DNA from: Curvularia sp. ZM96
Taxonomy: Eukaryota > Ascomycota > Dothideomycetes > Pleosporales > Pleosporaceae
Assembly: GCA_022457065.1 (NCBI GenBank)
Contig: JAJGBQ010000002.1
Span: 4,154,001 to 4,218,000 of the forward strand
Direction: 5' to 3'
DNA: 64,000 nucleotides
Part shown: piece after piece, positions 20,897 to 33,300 of the stretch
Position numbering within the stretch: the first letter of the stretch is position 1
How the letters are laid out: each line of letters opens with the position of its first letter
Program-made: the position numbers and the translations under genes
The notes under the pieces: model-generated
What the model was told of the DNA's origin: nothing
The model's input: only the letters and a program-made list of their open reading frames with translations
The model's database searches: none

Positions 20897-22878
20897 TCAT
20901 CGTTTGTAGGCGAAGATTGTCCTACACTCAAAAACCGTCTGGCGTTTCACACACTCGTCTACAATCTCCTTGTCTTCCCACCACCACTTGGGCTCATCAG
21001 GAGAGTCGTCTACGAAGCTTCCCCATATATCTCTCCATAAGGCGCGGCCTATGATGGTGGAAAGTTCGTCATCGACTTTTGCAGTCGCCAGATCGTAAGC
21101 ACATGGAAGTGTCAGTTTCTGCTCATCGCGTTGATCGGCCATTTCGAAGCCAGCGTCTGTCAGCCACGCAGGGAGCAGCGCGCATGGTTTGGAACATCTG
21201 AAAAGCCGCTCTAGGTTGACGGAGAGCCGGTCCTCAATCCAAGCACGCATCAGTGGCCCAGCTGTTTTACGTACAGGCCCTGCGTCCATGACCCGTATTT
21301 CCAGGAAGCCACCAGGAGCGAGCAGCTTGTAACACTCGCTGAACAATTCTGGCAATTCGGCCGATGGCACAAGAGAGGGTAGTGTCGACGTCCTGATATG
21401 AGAAAAGTAGTGTTCTGGGTAGGGCAGCGGGACAGAACCAAACTTGCGCACCGGCAGGTAGGACACGTTTCCGGGCAAGGGAACATGTCGCTGTGGTTTT
21501 GTAGTAAGGAAATGCACCGTTTGGGATGGATGCATAGCAGACAGTTGGTATACCTCAGCTGATGACGACTGTTAGAGCTTACACAACAGCGTAACACAAG
21601 AGCACGACATCAACTTACAAAGATTTCCATATAGCTCTAGGATCTTGCCCGTGTTGCACTCTGCTCTAGGGGTGCTCTTTTCCTGTCCCGCACTTTGAAT
21701 TTGGAGACCAGTCAACAGCCAGAGCTGCTTTTCGAGAATCAGCTAACATCGAGTTAGTAACAGTAGCTTCGAGAAAAGAGCCCAATGCGTATACCTCTTC
21801 GTCAACGCCATCGCTGGTCGCCTCTTGCCAGTCCTCCTTGAGTCGATCTAGTACGACCTTGGGACCCGCAGATTCCATTCTGCGAATGAAGCGCTGGAAT
21901 CGGGTAAGTGGCATGGGGTCGCTATTCGGGGAAGAAAGCATGCTGCTGTAAGCCGGTGGTTGTACGTTGAGTTGTATTCCCATAGGAGCTTCACGGGGTG
22001 CGAGACATTGCCACTGTGACAACGGCTTGTTGGACATGTTGGAGTCGATGGAGGTCTTCCGAATGTCACTCGAGCTTCTTTGGCTCTGGATTCCGTCGTA
22101 TGGTTCCAATACTCTCGGTTTCGAACACGTATACTCTATTGGCTTTTGCGAGCTGGAAAGGTTTAGTACAGACACACAGCGGTACAAGGTACAGCACTTA
22201 CGGTTTTTTCTTGATCATCGCGTCCATGGCAGACGTCGCTATGAAAGCGGGTTCAGGAGTGAATGAACTGGCCCGGCTTCGGCTCGTCACGAACGAGTCT
22301 GGACTCATTTTCAATTGATGGGCTGCATCTTCGCTTTCGACTGTAATGGGTGTCACTACATCGCCTTGATCATCTACGCGATAGGATCAGCTCGACTTTC
22401 CGTCTGGCATAGCGATTGGCAACTTACGCGAGAAGTGCGATGAAATGGAGTTCGATTGCCGAGACGAAGTATCTCCTTCCAGCTCCGGGACTTGATGGTA
22501 TTCGTCCACATGTAAAGAGTTTCCGGATGGTAGACTGGCAGAAAGCGAGCCGGTATACGTCCAACCTGGTTGCAGCGCTGGGTCCTTGAACTCATGTATC
22601 GTTGATACATCCAATGTCCCTGGCACAGTACGGAAGGTCTTTTGCGAAGAATCACTTTGGCCAGATGGAGGCCGTGAGATCTTTTGCTTGATGTGTGCCT
22701 TCTTCAAGCTCGCCGGCCACCATAGCTCACGCTCGGTCGAGAGGGAGCCTCTGGAGCTTCTTGAGGCACTGGAAGTATCGATGGATGGTGGCCTAGCGGA
22801 TCGCTCTCTTGCCTTTCGCTCTCTCCGCGACCCAAAGGTCTCCGGCTCTTGTTCCAACGGTAGGTCAGTTGCGAACAT
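20897..22878 (-). CDS. Methyltransferase-like protein, fungal type
   Basis: Five exons on the minus strand: 22428-22878, 22202-22373, 21795-22152, 21619-21742, 20897-21558, giving 588 aa. All four introns are 48-60 nt and GT-AG; two have perfect TACTAAC-type branch sites. The N-terminal 270 residues are Ser/Pro/Gln-rich and probably disordered. The C-terminal half has the order TGKILELYGNLSEVYQLSAM, VSYLPVRKFGSVPLPYP, then YKLLAPGGFLEIRVMDAGP, which is the strand-4/5 block of class I SAM-dependent methyltransferases. The glycine-rich motif I is not obvious, so catalysis is uncertain. Substrate unknown. Divergent from the purine permease. Confidence 0.8.
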
Positions 22879-24400
22879 GGTCAGCTAGGGACAGGGACAG
22901 TGGGGTTAGTGGGGCCGCTCTGAATGGACAGCCTTAGGAAATGGGCACAGAGCGTGGACTGGAGGCTATTTGTGAGCGGAATAGAGTCTCGTCTCGTCGG
23001 CCAATGCACAGCGACACACAGGCACCCCCAGGCTTCCCGGCAGATGGTGTCGCGGCCGTCAAGCGGACCACGTAGCGGCGCCGCTCCGACTGCATATGAG
23101 CAATCGACAGGACGCTGTCGCACTACGGGGAATGTGGCGTTATTGACCTCTCAGGACATAGTTCAAATCTACTATCAGGGCTCCCGAGCCATACCACACG
23201 CCTTAGTGCGCATATCCGCCCACCCCATTCTGCCGTGCTCGGATCCTAGGCGCACGGCTGCTCAACGCAATGCGCATGTCTACTTGGACATGGCCATCCT
23301 CCATGCTGGGGACATATGCGCCTACACGTGGTAAGAGCGCGCAATGCCTCTCTCTCTCTGGCTCGGCTCTTCCCCCGGAAAAAGCATATTGCAATCCTGC
23401 GCGATAGGCGCAACCAATTGGTTCCTCGGCCTGTTCTTTTGCAGCCCGCGGCGACTCCTCGCTAGGTTTGGTAAGGAGGTGGAGGCATCTTCTTGTACCC
23501 TGGCCGCCCACAAAACCGGCCGGCATGCGTGACAAGGGAAACAGTTTCGTTCGAATGGAGATCAGCGTTGATCCCCAAGACGTTGCCGTCGAGCAGACCA
23601 AGTGCCACCAACCCGGTGCAGCGGCGCGAACTCTGGCCTGCCCATGCCGGGCCTGTTAGTGGTCATGTAAAAAACAAGCAGTATGGCGCAAGACGGTCGC
23701 TTTCGTACTGAAGTCTCAAAGCGCCCGTCATCTGCTGCCAGGGTGGGGCGAATATTCAGGATCGACACAGGTTGATCTGCGTCGGGGGTGCCTGACTAAC
23801 CTGGTCTGGTCTTCCCAAGCCCCTAACTCGCTTCCGTCCATCCACCCCAAGCTCACCACAACAGCATACGGCTATTGCCCCCACCCGCGCGCGCACCATG
23901 CCACAAAATCTGGTTCGTCTGCACGACAACGTTCTTGCCGCCGCGGAATTGACGGGGCTCATAGCTCATGGTGCCACACGACGCCTGGGGCACCCATGTA
24001 GACACCGCGTCACTCCCTCGTTTCCCCATATGGGAACGACTTCGGGGGGCGTTTTTACCCTTGCGCCGGAATGGGCTGGACTCAGTCCCCGGCTTTTCTA
24101 AAAGCCTAACCAGCTTACCTCCTGGCAATTCAAAGACTAAGAAAGCCTCCATCTCGTCTTATCTTTCAGTGGCATTATTGTCTGCCTTTTTGCTTATGGC
24201 TTCGATCTAGCCTGCTACAGTTGACAAGTCCTTTACTCGACATCTGCTTTTATTGGGCCTCGTTCATGCTTTCTTTTACGCTTCGCCTCCCGCGAGACAC
24301 ATATAGTCAGTGGAGGCTGATCCTTTGCACTCATCTGGCCCCCCCTTCATAGCAAAGATCCGCACCTCCACAATTGGCTTGTCTTTGCAACTTTGCAGCC
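22879..24400. other. Divergent intergenic region, methyltransferase-like / purine permease
   Basis: 1.5 kb between divergent starts. No gene supported. Carries a GATA-factor site at 24159-24164. Confidence 0.4.
24159..24164 (-). promoter_or_regulatory. Candidate GATA (AreA-type) site
   Basis: TTATCT here is AGATAA on the other strand, matching the HGATAR site of nitrogen-regulatory GATA factors. It lies about 240 bp upstream of the purine permease, whose relatives are nitrogen-regulated. A single short match, so weak. Confidence 0.3.
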
Positions 24401-26585
24401 ATGCAGTCTTTCCACACTTACATTGACACTTTCAATGCCCATGTAGGGAGGTCGACTTTTGGGAGAATATTTCGCCTGGAAGGCTGTGGACATGTGCGTC
24501 TCACCATTGGCACTCTTGCCCTTGTATTACTCGCTGACATGAATGATAGGAGAATGAGATCAGGCATACTAGGCTTACCACCGAAATTCGAGCTGGCCTC
24601 ACTTCTTTCTTTACCATGTCGTACATTATTGCTGTCAATGTCAGTATACCAGCACCCAACGTCAGTCCCTTTACTAACAACATTAGGCGACCATTCTCTC
24701 AGATACCGGCGGAAACTGCGTGTGCAACGACAAGACCGATCCCTTGTGCCTAAACAATAACGAGTACCTCTTATGCAAACAAGGCACGATCATTCTACAA
24801 ATGTACCTCCAACCATGACTAACATCAGCTCAGAGGTGAACCGCAATCTGATTACCGCAACAGCAGCAGTAGCAGGCTTTAGTTCTTTCTTGTTTGGATT
24901 CCTAACCAACATGCCAGTATGTCTTGCCCCTGGAATGGGACTAAACGCATACTTTGCCTACCAAATTGTCGGTTTTCATGGAAGTGGCCTTATATCTTAC
25001 GAACTCGCGCTCACTGCTGTCTTTGTGGAGGGCTTGATCTTTATCTTCTTGTCCTTGATCGGAATGCGGCAATGGCTCGTCAAGGTCATTCCTGTATCGC
25101 TCAAAATCGCCGCCGCTTGTGGTATCGGGTTGTTTCTGGCTGAAGTTGGTCTGAGCAACAATGCCGGTATTGGAGCTATTGCTGGTTCAAGCAGTACACC
25201 CCTTGATATTGCTGGATGTCCGGATCAATTCAAGGACGAATTTGGCTCATGTAAAAGCCACAAGATGACTTCTCCTACGGTACTATGTCTTGGGATACCT
25301 TGAAAAGACCCAGCTAATCAGAGCGCTTAGATGTGGCTCGGCATCATGGGCGGTGGCGTTCTAACGGCGTACTTGATGTCTTACAAAGTCAAGAGTGCCA
25401 TGATATTGGCCATTCTTCTCGTATCCATCATCTCATGGCCGTACGTACGCGACAAATCTACGAGGGTTCAGCTATACTGACATTTTCCTAGACGAGGGAC
25501 TCCGGTAACTTTCTTTCCCGATACTGAAGTCGGCAACAGTCGCTTTGAATTCTTCAAGAAGGTAGTCAGCTTTCAGCCTATCAACCGTACATTGAACGCC
25601 CTGGACTGGAACATTGCTGAACAATCGGGCCATTTCGCTCTCGCTCTCTTCACCTTCCTATATGTCGACATCATTGATTGCACGGCGACACTCTATTCCA
25701 TGGCCCGGTTTTCTGGCGTTGTTGACTCGGAAACTGGGGATTTCCCCAGATCAACAATCGCCTATTGCACAGACGCGTTCTCCATCTCCATTGGCGCCCT
25801 TCTTGGGTGTTCGCCCGTCACCGCTTTTATTGAGAGCGGCGCCGGTATCGCGGAAGGTGGGAAAACAGGGTTGACAGCCATGACTTGTGGATTGTGTTTC
25901 CTGATATCCATGTTCTTTGCGCCAATCTTCGCATCCATTCCTCCTTGGGCTACTGGGTGTACCCTGATCCTCGTAAGTTGTTTACTGGATAATCTTGACT
26001 CGGGTTCGTCGTTAATCCATCTACAGGTTGGCTGCCTCATGATGCGCCAAATCACGTCGATCAACTGGCGCTACATCGGAGACGCCGTTCCTGCGTTTGT
26101 GACCGTCATGTTTATCCCGTTTGGCTATAGCGCGGCGTATGGTCTGATTGCGGGGCTAATGATCTACACGGCCCTCAACGGCATGATCTACATAACAAAG
26201 GTTATTTCTAGAGGCCACATCGTCCCAGACGACGAGGATCGTCGCGAATATTGGACCAGTAAGTTTCAGAAGTCACTTGACAGCACCTTACCTTCCCTAT
26301 TTCATGAGCCCGGGCTGATCTTGTCAACTAGTCAAACCCGCCGGCCGCCTCCCCTGGTTCGTGTCTGCGAGCCAGGCTGTTGCGGATCGTGTGCGCCGCA
26401 CTCCTGGTTCAAGCGATGACATTGCGCTCTCCGACCGCGACAGTGGGGCAGAGTGGAAGTATCGCGAGCGCATTGGCTCCAATGGATCGCACCGCGAGCT
26501 CGAGGCAGTCATCGTGAAAGCACTTCCTACGGACCCTCGTCACGAGAAAGTTTTTGCTAAGATGGGGGTACATGAAATGAGGTGA
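24401..26585 (+). CDS. azgA: AzgA-type hypoxanthine/adenine/guanine permease
   Basis: Eight exons: 24401-24493, 24550-24639, 24687-24783, 24834-25279, 25331-25440, 25492-25972, 26027-26258, 26332-26585, giving 600 aa, close to Aspergillus AzgA. Recognisable blocks: GRIFRLEGCGH at the N-terminus, RLTTEIRAGLTSFFTMSYII, ILSDTGGNCVC, the AzgA signature LAPGMGLNAYFAYQIVG, LFTFLYVDIIDCTATLYSMA, and GCSPVTAFIESGAGIAEGGK, which matches the substrate-site motif of the nucleobase-transporter fold. Twelve or more hydrophobic segments. It imports purines by H+ symport at the plasma membrane. Intron 3 (24784-24833) appears to be a GC-AG intron; only this joining keeps the conserved EYLLCKQEVNRN stretch. 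The C-terminal tail is hydrophilic. Confidence 0.93.
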
Positions 26586-28611
26586 TGACATGAGTAATAT
26601 GAGCAGCGCATACGAATACCGCGCTGGGTTTTTGTTATCGGGGAATTATCCCCTATCCTTGGGATTGGCGGGACCGACATGAGTCGGGGATATTAAAGTT
26701 TAGTTAGCGGCACGGAAAGCATACTTGCCGTCTGTGTTTCCTTTGTACGATACCTTCAAGTGAATGATTTAGTGCAAGTGCAACTCATTTCAAAAACGAT
26801 TTTGTACCATGAAGATAACTGGAATGTTGCTTTCCTTAGGTCTCAGTCATACAATAGTATCTTCAACTGTATGATGTAAAGTGGCTGTCCAATAAACTCA
26901 GAATAGGTGGATTTAAGCTTTGTACCTGACAAATCAGCCAACCAAACACTACTTGTATCTCAGGGCAGCTGCACCGGGGTTCATCGAGCGATACTATTGG
27001 CTCCTGTCCTTGTTAGAGCACTGGGCTTATCAATCGGCTGACATACTCCGTCCAGTTGAAGACACGACGAGTATACTTTCCTAATCAGATAGTCCCACAT
27101 GTTTTTGCTTTTTGTTCTTTGCCTTTGACATCAGTTGCATCATATTCCCAACTTGCCTTATTCACTTTCTTTCATTCGTACTTTTGCGCCTCGCCAATCC
27201 TAGCTTTACTCTTTTTGTTTTCTCTTGCACTTACAGCAGTCTTGCTTACACAATATACGGATGGTGACTTCCTATGTTCATTATGCACCTGGTATGAATT
27301 TGCATTACAAATAGGAGAGAACCAGGATACATCCATGCAACAAAGATTAACAAACAACAAATGATTTTCCGTCAGACAATCGATTCATTCAGCGAACGCT
27401 CAAACACTCCACGGCCATTTCACCGTTACTGTGCAGTGTTTCAAAAGAAGAAAAATGTCTGCATAAACCTAGATTTCTTCGCTGTCTGAGAATGTCATAC
27501 AACAAACTAATTTAGAGTTGACGAAGACGAGACTTTTTGCTCGCATCGCGCTTGGTTATCACGTCTCTTCTGCTGTTTGATCTTATCACGTATAGTTGGG
27601 TGGGCCCTTGCATACGTGTATGTACATACATGCGTGCGCAATGCGCGTTTCTGCCGTACCGAGCAGCTAAACCTAGGTTGGGAGATGGCGATATCAGAAA
27701 TGGCTTGATTTACCGATCAAATAGAGCGTACGCGTGTGCTGCTGCGGCTTTCAAATCGCTAGAGGAACATACGATAGCATCGAGACGAGGAATTTGCGAG
27801 TTCAGAAAGATAGCGCTAGCTCTATCCTGCTTCGTCATGATGGTGTGATGGAGAGACCAATTGCTTTCCTTTTCTGGAGGCGTTCTCCACATCTACAACA
27901 ACGCCCGCGGAATGCATTCACATCAGCTGCGCCTCTTTTTACTCCTCTCAATACCTTACTACTTGCGTTCTGGTATCTGTAATTAGCTTGCTACCGCCGA
28001 AGAATACATAGCAGAAAGTGTTGATTCGAACCCAAGAAAAACAATATAGCTCATTCATCCTCGCATACAGCCACCTCATCATCGAGATTGTAGAAAGAAA
28101 GAAAAAAAAGTAAAACATTACTCAACATCGTAAATAACAAGGCCATTCCCAATTCGCTGGCTCATCTGCTATCCTGTATCGGCTTTCCCTATTATGGACG
28201 GCGTTTCCAACCGAGCCGACCACAACTGAAAAGCCCGAGATGCACGCTTTTGCTCTATTTTCCTTCTTCTTCCCAGAACGGCCTGATACATATCGGTCAA
28301 CGCGATGCAGCCTTACGTGTCGCCAGGATGTCCGCCCTTCGGTACCAAAGTAATTCAACAGTAATCGGTCGGCCAGTTCCACCCGCACACCTACCAAACA
28401 TCCCTGCTACACCAAGCGTTTCCCTTTGACCCCTCTAGCATTCAAAAAAAAAAAAAACAAAAAAAACAATCAAAGAACAGCTTTTACCCGTCGTATTCTT
28501 CATTTCGGCACATTCCTCTGCTGGGCCCTACTACCTATATTGCTTTTTCTTTCTCCCCTCCCCTCATCCAACCCCCCTTATCTGCTCCCACCCCTCAGGC
28601 GCGCAATATAC
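26586..28611. other. 2.0-kb intergenic region between convergent genes
   Basis: Lies between the purine permease stop (+) and the SDR stop (-). T-rich and A-rich runs, including an A-tract near 28442-28468. No coding frame with a recognisable domain. Confidence 0.4.
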
Positions 28612-29777
28612 TCAACACACCATCCCTCCATCGATCTGATACACCGATCCCGTAATAAAGCTCGCCTCGGTACTGAGCAAGAAGCGAATTACTTTCGCGA
28701 CTTCGTCTGGGCGCGCGCGCCGGCCCAAGACTGCATCGTTCGGTAGCGCAAAACCCAGCTCCGCATCGAGAGCATGCATGAGGGGTGTGTCTACAAAGCC
28801 ACTACCAAAATGTCGTAAGTAGACTATTTGTGCCACAATCATCAATCCACGCCTTGTTATTCCGCACGCGCGTGCAAGCATCCACAAGCGGAGGCGTTCA
28901 TACGTGCAGCTCGGGTATGCACATCAAGGACGGCGAGCGCGACGTAGGTATCCACCAAGGGGAAGGGAGAAGAAGCGGGGGTGGAGAACCAAAAGCAACA
29001 TCAGAGAAGAATAACAAGCTACTTACGGCGCAATGGCGTTGATTCGGATACCTGATTCCGATTGCTCGCGCGCAGCGGCTTTGGTAAGGCCAATTACTGC
29101 GTGTTTTGAGGCACAGTAGATGGAGCAGTTGGGCTTGCCGACGAGACCAGTTATCGAGGCCGCGTTGACAATGGAGCCGCCTGGATGGCCGTCTTTTGCG
29201 ACACGCATGTTGCGCAGTTCGGCGGACATGCTGTTGAATACGCCTTCGACATTGACGGAGAAGACGGCGGCGTAGTTGGCGGCGTCGTGGTCTTTGGCCG
29301 ATGCAAGACGGCCTGAGATACCTGCGAGATTCACCGCGCCTATTTTTGATAGTAGTGAACTTGTCAGTGCAATATTCTCAGTAGGACATGTTTCTACCTG
29401 AAGACTTCAAGAAAGGGTCTTTCTTCTTTCTCCTGGTGCTTTCTCGACAGGTGTGCTTACTTACCGTCAATACAGTCCATCCCCCACTGCGAAGCCGCAT
29501 GCCCCAACCATTGCTCTACCTCCTCTCTCTTTGTAACATCGACTCTGCATCCCTTTGCATTTTCTCCTAGTTCTGCTGCAAGTTGCATAACAGAGCCTTC
29601 GTCCTTGTCCGCGAGCGAGACTTTGGCTCCACTCGCGACGAGAAGTTGAGCTGTTGCGCGACCAATGCCTGATGCTGCTCCCGTGATGGCAAAGAGCCGG
29701 CCCTGAATATCGTTTAGATTCCCAGTGGAGCTTCCGGATGATGGCTCCAGGCTCTGAGAGGGCTTCGAGGTTTGCAT
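28612..29777 (-). CDS. Short-chain dehydrogenase/reductase (SDR)
   Basis: Three exons: 29465-29777, 29027-29339, 28612-28801, giving 271 aa, the classical SDR size. Cofactor motif TGAASGIG near residue 33; NLAG in place of NNAG; catalytic Ser in NAASITG; the YxxxK pair in IYCASKHAVIG; and the APGFVDTPL segment after the last intron junction. DGGM near the C-terminus is also typical. Intron 1 is 125 nt and intron 2 is 225 nt, long for this window. Asp after strand 2 (SLADKDEGS) suggests NAD(H) preference. Substrate unknown; the closest general resemblance is to 3-oxoacyl-ACP-reductase-like SDRs. No biosynthetic cluster surrounds it. Confidence 0.9.
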
Positions 29778-30348
29778 CGCGAGAGATATTTTTGCTTCTG
29801 ATATGGAGATGTGGAATGTGGACTAAATGTGTTTTATAGAGGGTTGCAACTACTGAATGAGAGACGGGTAATGCACTGTATTAGTGTGTTCGAAAGATTG
29901 AATTGCTCCTGGGACATTGTTGAGATACTAGCTTTGTTCATTAGCTACCATCAATTCCTGCGATAGTGTGGGGAGCCGACTATGCAGCTGCCGTGCCTCT
30001 TACAGTACTCTGCAATATGTATCCTGCGTGCCACTAACTGCACACTCCTTATTCCGCATAAGCATTTCTCAATTCTTTCTCTGTCTGCAGTCGCATATCT
30101 ACATGCCTTCATCTCTTTCCACGCTTCATATAATGCTCAACTTTCTGTGTGACTTCTCCAGTGTGGACCCTAGGCTCACTCCTGGTTTGCTCAAATGACA
30201 CGAAGATTGAATGTACCGCAAGATGAGCTTCATGTAACTATCCTATACCTAAGAGAGAGATGAATGCATTGTGCAACGTGATAGCTGATCCGAGACGGAA
30301 CGAGCCTCCGGTTACCACTTTGGCTTTTCTCGATACCACAACTTTTCA
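29778..30348. other. Intergenic: SDR promoter and 3' side of the broken helicase
   Basis: 571 bp; no gene seen. Confidence 0.4.
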
Positions 30349-33300
30349 TCACTCCATCTCCATTGCACGAGAAACTCCAGGGACTGCAGTATGATTTTGG
30401 TCACCGACAGCCTCACCACATTCAGGACAGCGTGCTTGTTCCATAGGCATACCGCATTCACCGATGGCAAACTAGATGAGTTTAGTGTAAAGCCTATGAG
30501 AAGGTACTGTGTGCAGCTTACTGGGTGTCCGTTTACGCAGTTGTACCAGTGTCCAGAGTGTGTTGCAATTCCTCCCGGACCACTAACCATCGCGGCTTTG
30601 ATAGCTTCTATTTCTTCCATCGAAACTTCCTCGTAAAACTCCTTGTTTAGCATCTCTTCCAAGGCTACTATGGCTTGTAGCAGAGCATCTCGACCGCGGA
30701 AAGGGTGTTTGCAAAGCTCTCTCGCCTCTGTCAAAAGCCTTTTGGCGGTGCTGCGGTAACTGATTGCTTGCGTGCGATTTGCATCCTTAGCAATTCCTAA
30801 AGAAGTGAACATCTGAGCAACTTGGGCATAATATAAGGACGCCTCAACGGCAAGCTTGGGAAGTCGCCCCAGCATGCATTTGCTAATCAATTTTTCGCAG
30901 TCCCCAAGGAACTGGCGAGTCTTTGTTTCTGGCGAACTTCCTCCGAGGCTGAATGATATCGTCCTGTTCATATGTTCGAGTTTCACAGCTCGCATGAGTT
31001 CGAAGCTGTCTTCAAGTTCCAGATATCGCACTTTGATTTCGAGTAGGTTGCCACCTAAAGTAACGCGCTGATCACGGTCACAGTCCAGAGACGGGGAAGA
31101 TGGGTCCAGAGTCAGATTAGACAGCTTTGTGTCAAGGGCCGTATTCTTCGCAATGCTGTGCATAATGGCTTGGTACAGCTTGTACGCAGGTTGATGTTGA
31201 ATATCCACTCTTTGTCTGAATGACTTTACAACCTTCAATAGTCTAATCATACTTGAATGCCTCTCTTTGAGTATACCATTGATGTATAACGTCTTCAATT
31301 CGCCAGAAACCGTATTTTTGGCCAGAATTGAAGATGTCGGAATGGCAGTTGCCCGTGACGCTTCGAGATTGGTTCGCTCAGTGTCAAGCCTAGCGTCCAG
31401 CGACTGAAGCTCCCGCTGTCCACTGACGATGAAACGTTTTGACATCTCATCGATAACAGCGCGGTTGATAAGGCGGTTGTAGCGCTGTGTAACGTACTGC
31501 CGGATGGGCTCTCTACAATTTGGACATTGCGGAATTTTTGCTGAAAGCTCAGCATTCTCAATCAGGCCGAGAAATCTGCCCGACTTCTTATCAACCTGAT
31601 ATACGTCTTTGAGACCCACAAGGCCATCCAGAGTTTCGGTTGTAAAAAAGTGGCCACAGCCCAAGACGACAATGGGCGTTTCGTTGAGATCAATGTCGGC
31701 ATAACATGACATCATGATCATATCTGGCTGCTCTTCAGATTTCGTACCACATTGCTGACAGTACTCCATAGGGCAATCCTCGCCACACACGCTTGGGCAT
31801 TGATGGCCACATGGCAGAAGCCTGGCACAACGCTCGTCGCAGGGAAGGCGATCACAGGGCGCTGAACATGGCATTTTGCAATCACCCTGGTGTTCGCATG
31901 ACCATTGGCATGGCTCAGTGCACGGCGTACAAGGCTCATGGCACTTCTTTGCACATCTGGTGTGCTTACAGCGTACCTGCGAAACGTTAAATGAATGCGT
32001 TAGAAATGCATACTCGAGACTTACTTCACACTGGCTTTGACACATTCCACAATCTGTTCCATCGTGACAAATACGCGGGCAATTGTGATTACACGCTCCA
32101 TATTTCCTTCCACACGGCTTTTGACAAGTAGAATGCTTGACTTGTGGTTGGCCATGGATATCTTTGCTATTGCACCGACCGCAAGTTCCAGGACAAGGAT
32201 GGCCGCAGGGTAGCAGCGATTTGCACGGTGTAGAGCATTTGAAAGATCCTTCAGAAACATCAGATGAGCATTTTACAATCACATCATGGCCACAGCCAAG
32301 CATGCGCTTTGAGACTTTGGCGTCGCAAGCAATGCTGGCGATATCCTGAGTGAGGTGGCAGGGGACGGAATACTTGAAATGGCCGCATGGAAGCTGTATG
32401 TTGTCCAATCGAACAATGCATTTGCCACAGGGCTCTCCGCAAGTAGCCTTCTGACATGGATGGTTACAGGGCTGGTGTCGACGTTGACACGGTTGTTCGC
32501 ACCGGAACGCTAGATGCATAGGTTTTGAATGACATCTCGCTCCGCATCGATGACCACAATCCAGTCGGTCAATGCACGCTTGCATACAGCCACCTTCGGG
32601 ACTGTATTTGTGGAATTCATCTGGCTCTTGCACTTCGATAGGTGTCGCAGGATGCCGAGGACAGGACAAAGCAAATTTCGTACCGAAACAGCCGGCGGCT
32701 TGGAGCATGGCGATGACTTTCTGCCACATCTCAATCCTTATGTACGTTTCTGCGTTGCCGATGAGATACATTCCGTGCTTAGCGCGGCTGAGGAGGACAT
32801 TGATACGGTTAGTTGTCTTGAGAAAGCCAACTTTTTGTTTATCGTTGCTTCGTACTAGTGAAATGATTACGATCTTCGCTTCCTCCCCTTGGAAGTTATC
32901 AACAGTGGCAATTCTCAACAATTCAGAGAGCTTCTTTTTCTCTAATATCTCGCCATTGGCTGCCCTGGATTTAGGCGATCCTCCTTCTTCAGAAGTGTCG
33001 TCCTCGACTGCGAACCCATCATTCTCTAGTGCTTCTCGGTCGCGGTCACTAAGATAGACCTCGAACTCTCTCCTCATGGTGGCCCGTAGTTTTTGAAGCT
33101 GACCGGTATATGGTGTCAACACCGCGATATCGTCGGGCCTATAGATGCCTTGGCAAACAATGTGTCGCACTAGCGCATGTACCATTTGAACCTCCCACGA
33201 GTTCGACTTGGACTTGGTGATGTGGGAATTGTTAGCGTCCTGATCCTCGAATTTCCTATGGTCAAACCAAAAGATATTGTGGCGCATACCAATTACATCG

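Noticed and set aside
28020..28045. GATTCGAACC, a reversed B-box-like sequence
   Set aside because: No A box at suitable distance and no cloverleaf; not a tRNA.
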